Below the pieces are notes generated by a model that worked only from the letters and a program-made list of their open reading frames with translations, made no database searches and was not told the origin of the DNA. From contig MGZO01000091.1 in NCBI GenBank assembly GCA_001802655.1, positions 19,398 to 45,117 of the forward strand: a stretch of DNA of 25,720 bases, written 5' to 3'. This document shows positions 7,616-14,490 of the stretch, piece by piece. Position 1 is the first letter of the stretch. The number at the start of each line of letters is the position of its first letter. A program made the position numbers and the translations under genes. This DNA comes from Hydrogenophilales bacterium RIFOXYD1_FULL_62_11. GTDB lineage: Bacteria; Pseudomonadota; Gammaproteobacteria; Burkholderiales; Thiobacillaceae.

Positions 7616-7795
7616 ATGTCAGCACTGCCTGTTTATCAAGTTGAATTCATTCCACTTGAACGCCGTCTGGGTGATCGCCGCATTGCTTCGCGCAATGCCG
7701 CATTGCCTCCCACCCTTGTTGCTGATCGCCGTAAAGCGCCGGTTATTGGTCGACGCGCAGAAGACAAGCAAGCTTTGTCATTGAAGCTTATTTAA
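7616..7795 (+). CDS. Small basic hypothetical protein (59 aa)
   Basis: The ATG at 7616 opens a 59-codon frame ending in TAA at 7793-7795. The product begins MSALPVYQVEFIPLERRLGD and continues with a run of Arg-rich elements: GDRR at 19-22, ADRRK at 36-40 and GRRAED at 45-50. It has no Cys, no signal peptide and no membrane segment. Codon choice looks like that of the neighbours, and it lies downstream of a promoter-like sequence. The overlapping longer frame from 7593 has an implausible composition and is taken as a shadow. The ribosome site is weak (TTGGAA about 10 bases upstream). I do not recognise the family. It could be a small nucleic-acid-binding or regulatory protein, but that is a guess from charge alone. 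Confidence 0.6.
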   Translation: MSALPVYQVEFIPLERRLGDRRIASRNAALPPTLVADRRKAPVIGRRAEDKQALSLKLI

Positions 7796-7844
7796 ACGCC
7801 CCCAAACATCTGCGTCAGGTTAGTCCATTCGACGCAGCAAGCTT

Positions 7845-7868
7845 GACCCGGCCAGTCCTGGCTGGGTC
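7845..7868. other. Strong GC-rich inverted repeat upstream of mnmH
   Basis: GACCCGGCCAG (7845-7855) and CTGGCTGGGTC (7858-7868) form an 11-bp inverted repeat with one G-T pair and a 2-base centre. Neither strand shows a T-run after it, so it does not look like a normal terminator. It lies 50 bases after the small ORF, in 276 bases of otherwise non-coding DNA before mnmH. No other feature is evident in that stretch. Confidence 0.5.
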
Positions 7869-8071
7869 ATCCGCTTCAAGAATCACACGCACCTCAACTC
7901 TGCATGCAGCCTGAGTCTGGCTTGATGCCATTTGACCTTGCCTGCCGGTGTGCGATGGTCCAATCGTCTGTTGGTTCATGGTGGCCCGGTATCGCATGAC
8001 TTATCTGCATCAATCGACAGTTGTGTGAAACCGCGTTCACCAGTCAACCTTGTTCAGAAAGCGAAGCCAGC

Positions 8072-9127
8072 TTGAGCGTTACCACCGTTTCAGACCTCCT
8101 CACTTTTAATGAAGTAATCGATGTCCGCTCGCCTGGCGAGTATGCGGAAGACCATATACCCGGCGCAATTAACCTGCCTGTGTTAAATGACACTGAACGG
8201 GAACGGGTCGGCACACTTTACAAACAAGTGTCCTCATTTGAGGCAAAAAAAATCGGGGCGGCGCTGGTATCGCGCAATATTGCGCAGCATCTCGAAGGCT
8301 ATCTGGCCAACAAGCCCAAGTCATATCGCCCATTAGTGTATTGCTGGCGTGGCGGCAGCCGCAGCGGATCCTTGACGCATATCTTGCAGAAGATCGGTTT
8401 CGGTGCGGTTCAACTCGACGGTGGCTACAAGGCCTATCGTCGGCATGTCATCGCCGAACTTGTCCATTTGCCTGCGCAGCTCAATTACCGTGTTGTATGC
8501 GGCCCTACTGGCAGCGGAAAGAGCCGTTTACTGCAGGCGCTTGCCCAAGACGGTGCGCAAGTGCTGGATCTCGAAGCGATGGCGGTTCATCGTGGCTCAT
8601 TACTGGGCGCACTACCGAACCAGCCACAACCCTCCCAAAAAAGCTTTGAAAGTGCCATTTGGTACGCGCTTACCCGTTTCGATCCTGCACGTCCGGTTTT
8701 TGTGGAATCGGAAAGCAAGAAAATCGGCGCGTTGCGCGTTCCTGATACGCTTCTCGTGGCAATGCGAGCCAGTTCCTGTGTCCGGCTGGAAGTACCACTT
8801 GCAGCGCGTGTCCAATTGCTCGTTGAGGACTACGCGCACTTTCTCCTCGACTCCGGTTTGATCAACACTCAGCTCTCCCATCTGGTTACGCTGCGCGGCA
8901 ACGACACCGTGCTGGCGTGGCAAGATCTGGCCAACCAGCATTTATGGGAGGAATTGGTCTCCAAACTATTGACGGATCATTACGACCCCGCCTACCTCAG
9001 ATCCTTGTCGAATAATTACCCCACGGAAGCGAGCGACTTGAGTTTTAGCACCGCAGACTTATCCTCTACGGGGTTACAGCTGCTGGCGCAACAAATTCAT
9101 GCAGCGTGCCCGACACTTAAGCAATAG
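8072..9127 (+). CDS. mnmH: tRNA 2-selenouridine synthase MnmH
   Basis: MnmH replaces sulfur by selenium at the wobble 2-thiouridine of certain tRNAs via a geranylated intermediate, using selenophosphate. Its presence implies selenophosphate synthetase elsewhere in the genome. From the TTG at 8072 the protein has 351 residues. An N-terminal rhodanese domain starts at VIDVRSPGEY and has the catalytic Cys91 in VYCWRGGSRSG. A P-loop domain follows with GPTGSGKS at 144-151. Both active regions are intact. A TTG at 8021 would give 368 residues, but the extra N-terminus is not expected for the family; neither start has a clear ribosome site. The gene stands alone, convergent with relA. Confidence 0.93.
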   Translation: MSVTTVSDLLTFNEVIDVRSPGEYAEDHIPGAINLPVLNDTERERVGTLYKQVSSFEAKKIGAALVSRNIAQHLEGYLANKPKSYRPLVYCWRGGSRSGSLTHILQKIGFGAVQLDGGYKAYRRHVIAELVHLPAQLNYRVVCGPTGSGKSRLLQALAQDGAQVLDLEAMAVHRGSLLGALPNQPQPSQKSFESAIWYALTRFDPARPVFVESESKKIGALRVPDTLLVAMRASSCVRLEVPLAARVQLLVEDYAHFLLDSGLINTQLSHLVTLRGNDTVLAWQDLANQHLWEELVSKLLTDHYDPAYLRSLSNNYPTEASDLSFSTADLSSTGLQLLAQQIHAACPTLKQ

Positions 9128-9197
9128 CTGCCTGGCAAAGTGTTGCCTATACCTGGCTGAAAGTCGTCCCACCTCCTTCACCGGATGACACCCTGAA

Positions 9198-9221
9198 TAT
9201 CCGCGCGTAAGCGGGCGGATA
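9198..9221. terminator. Weak hairpin in the mnmH-relA convergent gap
   Basis: A 7-bp stem, TATCCGC with GCGGATA, with a 10-base loop lies in the 252-base gap between the convergent genes. No clear T-run follows on either strand, so its role as a terminator is uncertain. I see nothing else in this gap. Confidence 0.25.
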
Positions 9222-9379
9222 AAACCGATTGACCATCACATGGGTCAGCAAGTGCTTCAGAACGAGACGCGGATCAACTAACGGACACAAGTTAAAAACA
9301 CATGGCGAACACGATCTGCAATCGGATCGAAAACAGCGGCTTGAGCTGCCATGGCCTGAAGGAAAAAAATCTGGCGTAC

Positions 9380-11518
9380 TTACTCGCGCCGAACTTCGAT
9401 CACATTCTGCACATGCTGTAAACGAGCCAGCAGTCGGGACAGTTGCTGAAGCTCCTTGATGCGCACTGTAATCTGCATGGTGGCGTATTCACCATGGCTT
9501 TCGGTGTTCACGCGCAACACGTCGAGTCGGTCTTTGGCGATCACATCGGAAATATCACGCAGCAATCCCTGGCGATCAAACGCCTTCAGCTGAATACCCA
9601 CCTCAAAAGCCGCACCGGCATCAAGCGCCCATTCGGCCGCCAGCATCCGCTCCGGATTAGCACGCCTGAGCGCGGAACAATCAGCACGATGAACGGTGAG
9701 ACCGCGCCCTACCGTAGTGTAGGCGACGATGGGATCAGGCGGTTGCGGTTTACAGCAGCGTGCCAGCGTCATCGGCACATCGCCCAGTCCGGGAATAATG
9801 ATCGAACTCCCCGATTTGGCACGCATGCGCGGTTTGGCCGTTGGAATCAGCGCAGAGGTAGATTTTCCTGGTTCTTGCAAGGCATTGATCAAATCACGTT
9901 GACCAACGTCTCCACGGCCCAACGCAGCAAAAAATTCGTCCACTTTTCCGAACTTGAGTCGCTGCGCGAGCTTCTCCTGGTTCGTATCCACCACCCCCAG
10001 ACGTTTCAGTTCCTTGTCCAGCAAGGTGCGCCCCAAACTTACCTGTTCGCCAACGTCACGCTGGCGGAACCACGTCCGGACTTTTGATCGCGCGCGATGC
10101 GTGATCAAATAACCCAGCGCCGGATTAAGCCAGTCACGACTCGGCTCACCTTCCTTGGCAGTGATGATTTCGACTCGCTGGCCGTTCTCAAGCGGGGTGT
10201 TAAGCGGAACCATCGCACCATTAAGCTTGGCGCCACGGCAGCGATGCCCAAGATCAGAGTGCAGCGCATAAGCAAAATCCACCGGTGTTGCCCCGCGGTC
10301 GAGCGCCACCACCCGTCCCTGCGGCGTCAGTACATAGACTTGATCCTGAAACAGTTCGGTCTTGAACTGCTCGGTAAATTCGCTGCTGTCGGCAACGTCA
10401 TCTTTCCAGTCAAGGATGCGCCGCAGCCAGGCAATTTTTTCCTCATACTGCGCGTCCTGTTTACCGCCTTCCTTGTAGCGCCAGTGAGCAGCGACACCCA
10501 GTTCGGCATGCTGATGCATGTCGAACGTGCGAATCTGCACTTCAAGCGCACGTTCTTCTGGCCCGATCACCGCTGTATGCAGCGAGCGATAATCATTGCC
10601 CTTGGGCTGAGAAATGTAATCGTCAAACTCGCCCGGAATCGGCTGCCACAGGTTATGCACCAACCCCAGTACGGTGTAACAGTCGATCTCATGTTTGACC
10701 AGCACACGCACTGCGCGAATGTCATATAACTGCTCGAAGCTCATGTGCTTGCGCCGCATCTTGTTGACGATGCTTGCGATGTGTTTGGGGCGACCGCTCA
10801 CTTCCGCTTCGATTGCATGCAGCGCTAGCTCGGCTTGCAGACGCTCGACAATGCCCTTGATGTAGGCCTCGCGATCGACCCGTTTTTCATCAAGCTGGGT
10901 CGCAATGGTTTTATAGGTGTCTGGCTCCAGGTAGCGAAATGCCCAGTCTTCCATTTCCCACTTGATTTGCCACACGCCAAGGCGATTGGCCAATGGAGAA
11001 AACAACTCACGCGCCTGCTGCCCCAGCATTTCACGGGTGGCAGCATCCTTGCCGGAAGCACAACGCAGGGCGTGAGTCCGCTCGGCCAGCTTCACCAGCA
11101 CAATACGAATATCCTCCACCATCGCCAGCACCATCTGACGCAGCGCTTCAAGCTGAGCATGTGGGTCGATGCGCTTGTCCGTCGCGCTGGCGGCCAGGGT
11201 TTCGATGCGCGCCATGGCTGCCACCCCACGCGCCAGTCGCGCTGCGGTGCCAAAGATCGCATCAATATCAGAATCTGTGTCCAAACAGGCATGCAACAAC
11301 GCCGCAGCTACGGCATCCGCGCCCACTCGCAATTCGGCAACAATCAGTGCCGCCCCTACACTGTGGGAAAAAAGCCCGCTGTCCAAGTGGGCATGCGCAT
11401 AATCCAGCGCCCGCCATGGGGTATCGTTCTCAGCCACGGGCAAAACACGAGCTAATGCTTGCCGCGCCGACTCCAGATCAATGGCATCAAAACAGCGAGG
11501 TCGTACAAGTTCATTCAT
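9380..11518 (-). CDS. relA: RelA-type (p)ppGpp synthetase
   Basis: This 712-residue RSH protein makes (p)ppGpp from ATP and GTP/GDP in response to uncharged tRNA on the ribosome. The N-terminal hydrolase domain is degenerate: the HD pair is replaced by His76-Ala77 (LLHACLDT), and the usual RLHNMRT-like segment reads AERTHALR. The synthetase domain (about 235-350) contains YDIRAVRV and the acidic EFDD motif at 297-300, the ExDD signature of synthesis-only RelA rather than the RxKD of bifunctional enzymes. A TGS domain lies at about 392-455, a CC motif at 588-589 and an ACT domain at about 638-712. AGAGG lies just upstream of the ATG. A SpoT-type hydrolase should exist elsewhere. Confidence 0.95.
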   Translation of the reverse strand: MNELVRPRCFDAIDLESARQALARVLPVAENDTPWRALDYAHAHLDSGLFSHSVGAALIVAELRVGADAVAAALLHACLDTDSDIDAIFGTAARLARGVAAMARIETLAASATDKRIDPHAQLEALRQMVLAMVEDIRIVLVKLAERTHALRCASGKDAATREMLGQQARELFSPLANRLGVWQIKWEMEDWAFRYLEPDTYKTIATQLDEKRVDREAYIKGIVERLQAELALHAIEAEVSGRPKHIASIVNKMRRKHMSFEQLYDIRAVRVLVKHEIDCYTVLGLVHNLWQPIPGEFDDYISQPKGNDYRSLHTAVIGPEERALEVQIRTFDMHQHAELGVAAHWRYKEGGKQDAQYEEKIAWLRRILDWKDDVADSSEFTEQFKTELFQDQVYVLTPQGRVVALDRGATPVDFAYALHSDLGHRCRGAKLNGAMVPLNTPLENGQRVEIITAKEGEPSRDWLNPALGYLITHRARSKVRTWFRQRDVGEQVSLGRTLLDKELKRLGVVDTNQEKLAQRLKFGKVDEFFAALGRGDVGQRDLINALQEPGKSTSALIPTAKPRMRAKSGSSIIIPGLGDVPMTLARCCKPQPPDPIVAYTTVGRGLTVHRADCSALRRANPERMLAAEWALDAGAAFEVGIQLKAFDRQGLLRDISDVIAKDRLDVLRVNTESHGEYATMQITVRIKELQQLSRLLARLQHVQNVIEVRRE

Positions 11519-11661
11519 CCTCTGAAATGTCCTGTGTTCTTATGCCAACACAAACAAGCCCACTCAGGCGAGAAAAGCATCTCGCAAGCAGGGCGGCAAA
11601 CCTTGAACAAGTGCCGAGTGATCGAGTATTTTGATGGCTCAACCAGGCAGCCTCAATACAG

Positions 11662-11670
11662 CCCCCCCCC
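11662..11670. repeat. C9 homopolymer tract upstream of relA
   Basis: Nine consecutive C residues on the plus strand lie in the 232-base gap between relA and ppiD, about 145 bases upstream of the relA start. No promoter could be placed with confidence in this gap. Tracts like this can be slippage-prone. Confidence 0.5.
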
Positions 11671-11750
11671 GGACACAGCTCCACCCTCGCTCGTACAACA
11701 GGCTGACTGCCCGAATTAGTTCGCGGATGCGAGCTTTATTGCAACCTGGA

Positions 11751-13646
11751 TCATCTGCCTTCGATCGCGTTGGGCTGAATTTTCACTTTTTGTCCGGCCT
11801 TCACCAGTGCAAGCATCGCTTGCATATCCGCCTGCTGTTGCGCCTGCATCACGCCCGCCTCAATGGAGGTCAACAAACGCGAATCAAGGCCGGGCGCATC
11901 CAGGACCCGGCTCACCCGCACAATGCGGTAAGAACCATCAGGACGCACGAACCCGGTGTAGGCCGGAAGTTTGTCAGTCCCAACCCTGAACACCGCTTTA
12001 GCTTCTGTCGCATCCAGCATGGCCGAAGGTTGACGCCCGACTATCTGGAAAGCCGACCAGCTCATGCCGGTCTCATTCCCTTTCAACAAGGCTTGAATAG
12101 TCGCCTCGCCTTGCTTGGTCAACAAACGCGCACCCTGTTCTGCACGCAGCTTGGTCTCAATTTCCGGCCTAACCTCGGACAGTGGGCGCACTCGTGCTGG
12201 ACGATGCTCGATCACCCGCGCGGCCACCAAAACACCCGGCTGAACTTCAATCGCTTCAGTGTTTTGTTTCGACTTGAGCGATTCCGAACTGAACACTGCC
12301 GCCTGCAAACCGGGATGATCAAATGGTGCGGGTGCTTGTCTGGCCGTCATCCACGCACTTTGCTGAATGGTCTGCTTGGTAGCCGCCGCCGCCGGTTGCA
12401 ATGAAGTGGCGTTTTCGTAAACGAGGTTACCAAAGTTATCCGCCAAATCTGCAAAGACTTTTTGTGACTGCTGTTTGCGCAATTCATCTATCACTGCAGC
12501 ACGTACGTTAGCCATCGGAGCTGTCTGAGCCGCCTGAATGCCATCCAGACGAATCACGTGGTAGCCGAAATCGCTTTCCACAGGGCCACGAATTTCATTG
12601 GGCTTCATGCTGAACACAGCGTCATCAAAAGGCTTGACCATCATGCCGCGTCCAAAGCTTCCAAGATGGCCATCCTGTGCAGCCGACCCAGGATCTTGCG
12701 ACTGCGTCCGCGCCAGTTCAGCGAAACGATCAGGTGCTTTTTGCAACGTCTGAAACAGCTCATTCGCCTTCGCTTTGGCTTTGGCGCGCGTAGCGGCATC
12801 TGCATTTTTATCAGCCACAATCAAGATATGACTTGCACTGCGCTGCTCGGGCATCCCGAATTCAGCAGCATGAGAAGCATAGTAGTCCGCAACAGCCTGG
12901 TCGCTGATCGCAATGCTTGCTGCTACGTTGGACCGGTCCAGCACCAGATACTCTGCACGTACCTGTTCAGGCTCGGTAAATGCCACTTTGTTATTCGCGT
13001 AATATTTATCAACCTCATCTAGTGTCAGTTTGATTTGGGACGCCACAGTTGATGCTGAAACATCGACCCAGGAGATTTCACGTTGTTGCGCTACCAGACG
13101 GGCTATTTGTGTCAGAGAAGTCGTTGATGGAAATGCCGCGAGCGATGCCGGACTGGTGACTGTTTCCAGCATAAAAGACTGCCGCAACTCGCTCTCGAAC
13201 TGTGCAGGTGTACGGTTATTCTGGCGCAAAACTGCCTCATAGCGTTGTGGTGAAAACTTGCCGTCCTGCTGAAATGCGGGAATCTGCATCAATACGGAAG
13301 CAACATAGGCATCGGGTGCGATGATTTTAAGTTTCTGCGCGTCCTGGAATAAGGCTTTTCGATCAATCAGACTATCGAGCACCTGCTTGCGAAACGCGGC
13401 TGTTTCTGTGACCGCCGGATCAAACGAGGAACCGAGTGATTCACGCATCCGGTCAGTTTGACCCTGTATCTCTCGCGACAGCTCCTCGCGCGACACACCT
13501 ACATCACCCACCTCGGCAATCACACCACTGCCCTGGCCTCCCGACATATAGGAATCCACGCCAAACAGCGCGAAGGAAAGTGCGATCAAGCCCAATATGA
13601 CCTTAGCCAACCAGCCCTTTGCGTGGTTGCGGATTGCTTCAAGCAC
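11751..13646 (-). CDS. ppiD: PpiD-like membrane-anchored peptidyl-prolyl isomerase/chaperone
   Basis: A 631-residue protein with one N-terminal membrane anchor (about residues 13-30, KVILGLIALSFALFGV) and a large periplasmic part. It has a SurA-N-like chaperone region at about 40-190. A parvulin (PpiC) domain at about 269-371 opens with SASHILIV and closes with GYHVIRLDGI. Another long helical region follows. PpiD works at the SecYEG exit on newly translocated proteins. The start is GTG at 13646 with GGAG upstream. The gene follows the tRNA-Asp terminator in the tig-clp-lon-hup order, as in many proteobacteria. It probably has its own promoter, although I could not place one with confidence. 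Confidence 0.93.
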   Translation of the reverse strand: MLEAIRNHAKGWLAKVILGLIALSFALFGVDSYMSGGQGSGVIAEVGDVGVSREELSREIQGQTDRMRESLGSSFDPAVTETAAFRKQVLDSLIDRKALFQDAQKLKIIAPDAYVASVLMQIPAFQQDGKFSPQRYEAVLRQNNRTPAQFESELRQSFMLETVTSPASLAAFPSTTSLTQIARLVAQQREISWVDVSASTVASQIKLTLDEVDKYYANNKVAFTEPEQVRAEYLVLDRSNVAASIAISDQAVADYYASHAAEFGMPEQRSASHILIVADKNADAATRAKAKAKANELFQTLQKAPDRFAELARTQSQDPGSAAQDGHLGSFGRGMMVKPFDDAVFSMKPNEIRGPVESDFGYHVIRLDGIQAAQTAPMANVRAAVIDELRKQQSQKVFADLADNFGNLVYENATSLQPAAAATKQTIQQSAWMTARQAPAPFDHPGLQAAVFSSESLKSKQNTEAIEVQPGVLVAARVIEHRPARVRPLSEVRPEIETKLRAEQGARLLTKQGEATIQALLKGNETGMSWSAFQIVGRQPSAMLDATEAKAVFRVGTDKLPAYTGFVRPDGSYRIVRVSRVLDAPGLDSRLLTSIEAGVMQAQQQADMQAMLALVKAGQKVKIQPNAIEGR

Positions 13647-13764
13647 GGCGTCTACTCCAGAAAAACATCAACTTGGATTCTCGCGCACTTTACGTCCCGC
13701 GTCTTCACCTGCAGTGAATAAATCCAGTCGAATTGATTGATTTGAGGTATCGAAAACAGAAATG

Positions 13765-13792
13765 AAAAAAGGCGAACTTTCGTTCGCCTTTT
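13765..13792 (-). terminator. Intrinsic terminator after tRNA-Asp
   Basis: Minus-strand stem GGCGAAC / GTTCGCC with a GAAA tetraloop is followed by six T. It lies 6 bases after the encoded CCA of tRNA-Asp. The plus strand also has TTTT after the stem, so it may act in both directions. Confidence 0.9.
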
Positions 13793-13797
13793 AGTGT

Positions 13798-13874
13798 TGG
13801 CGGAGCGGACGGGACTCGAACCCGCGACCCCCGGCGTGACAGGCCGGTATTCTAACCAACTGAACTACCACTCC
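13798..13874 (-). tRNA. tRNA-Asp (anticodon GTC)
   Basis: A 77-base cloverleaf including encoded CCA. The acceptor stem GGAGTGG pairs with CCGCTCC (one G-T pair). The anticodon arm is CCGGC-CTGTCAC-GCCGG with GTC at the anticodon, and the T-arm carries GGTTCGAGTCC. The discriminator is G, as expected for Asp. It is co-transcribed with tRNA-Val upstream and followed by a strong terminator. Confidence 0.98.
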
Positions 13875-13930
13875 CTTGTGCTAAATGAATCAGCACGGCT
13901 AACTTGATTGACCGATTTTTTTTCCACTGC

Positions 13931-14006
13931 TGGTGGGTGCTGAGGGGCTCGAACCCCCGACATCCTCCGTGTAAGGGAGACGCTCTACCAACTGAGCTAA
14001 GCACCC
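13931..14006 (-). tRNA. tRNA-Val (anticodon TAC)
   Basis: A 76-base cloverleaf with encoded CCA. The acceptor stem GGGTGCT pairs with AGCACCC. The anticodon loop CTTACAC carries TAC, and the T-loop GGTTCGAGCC is standard. It is the first gene of the tRNA-Val/tRNA-Asp pair, with a promoter immediately upstream. Confidence 0.98.
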
Positions 14007-14019
14007 TACGAAGACCAAA

Positions 14020-14049
14020 ATTATACAACTTTTTTAATTAGTTTGCCAA
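14020..14049 (-). promoter_or_regulatory. Promoter of the tRNA-Val/tRNA-Asp operon
   Basis: Minus-strand TTGGCA (14044-14049), an 18-base spacer and a perfect TATAAT (14020-14025). The predicted start near 14013 lies a few bases before the tRNA 5' end at 14006. An AT-rich palindrome directly upstream could act as an UP element. Confidence 0.75.
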
Positions 14050-14065
14050 ATACAAATTTGTATTT
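14048..14065. repeat. Perfect 18-bp AT-rich palindrome
   Basis: AAATACAAATTTGTATTT is a perfect palindrome between the hupB stop and the tRNA promoter, overlapping the -35 box by two bases. It could be an operator, an UP element, or a weak 3' hairpin of the hupB message. Confidence 0.6.
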
Positions 14066-14066
14066 T

Positions 14067-14345
14067 TTACTTCTTATTGATGGCGTCTTTCAGCCCCTTG
14101 CCTGCTCGGAATTTTGGTACTTTAGCTGCTTTGATTTTGATGGAATCGCCTGTACGTGGATTACGACCAGTACGAGCAGCACGCTCACCAACATAGAAAG
14201 AACCGAATCCTACCAACGTGACCATGTCACCTTTTTTAAGTGCAGTTTTGACTGCTTCGACAGCGCCATCCAGTGCACGGCCAGCAGCGGCTTTGGAAAT
14301 GTCGGCTGAGCCGGCGATGGCATCAATCAGTTCGGACTTGTTCAC
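14067..14345 (-). CDS. hupB: DNA-binding protein HU (beta-type)
   Basis: A 92-residue HU protein that bends and compacts DNA as a dimer. It begins MNKSELIDAIAGSADISK, contains the GFGSF turn at about residues 46-50, and has the DNA-binding arm with GRNPRTGDSIKIKA near 60-73 carrying the RNP motif used for minor-groove insertion. The C-terminus is basic (GLKDAINKK). The start is a GTG at 14345, preceded by AAGGGGAT at good spacing. It has its own near-consensus promoter and lies downstream of the lon terminator, so it is an independent unit despite the conserved lon-hupB order. Confidence 0.97.
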   Translation of the reverse strand: MNKSELIDAIAGSADISKAAAGRALDGAVEAVKTALKKGDMVTLVGFGSFYVGERAARTGRNPRTGDSIKIKAAKVPKFRAGKGLKDAINKK

Positions 14346-14392
14346 GTGTTATCCCCTTCAATCAAGTGGTACAGGAAAACCCTGTGTGCGCT

Positions 14393-14422
14393 TTTATAAC
14401 AACCCACAAAAGCTTGTGTCAA
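14393..14422 (-). promoter_or_regulatory. Sigma-70 promoter of hupB
   Basis: Consensus TTGACA (14417-14422), an 18-base spacer and TATAAA (14393-14398) on the minus strand. The predicted start near 14386 leaves a leader of about 40 bases, which contains a small inverted repeat (ACAGG/CCTGT). Confidence 0.85.
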
Positions 14423-14443
14423 GCGGTTTTCCAAGCCATAGAC

Positions 14444-14470
14444 AAAAAATCCCGCGACTAGCGCGGGATT
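14444..14470 (-). terminator. Intrinsic terminator after lon
   Basis: Minus-strand stem AATCCCGCG / CGCGGGATT (9 bp, 5-base loop) continues into a run of six T. It begins 20 bases after the lon stop and separates lon from hupB. Confidence 0.9.
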
Positions 14471-14490
14471 AACTTGGGGCCAAAAAAACA

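Noticed and set aside
7593..7784. 63-codon plus-strand frame overlapping the small ORF
   Set aside because: Its product is Cys/His/Leu-rich without pattern. The frame at 7616-7795 has better composition, internal motif spacing and promoter placement.
7815..7997. 60-codon minus-strand frame before mnmH
   Set aside because: No convincing ribosome site or recognisable motif. It spans the GC hairpin, and I judge it a chance frame.
9229..9459. 76-codon plus-strand frame running into relA
   Set aside because: It overlaps the 3' end of relA in antisense, has no recognisable domain and no clear ribosome site.
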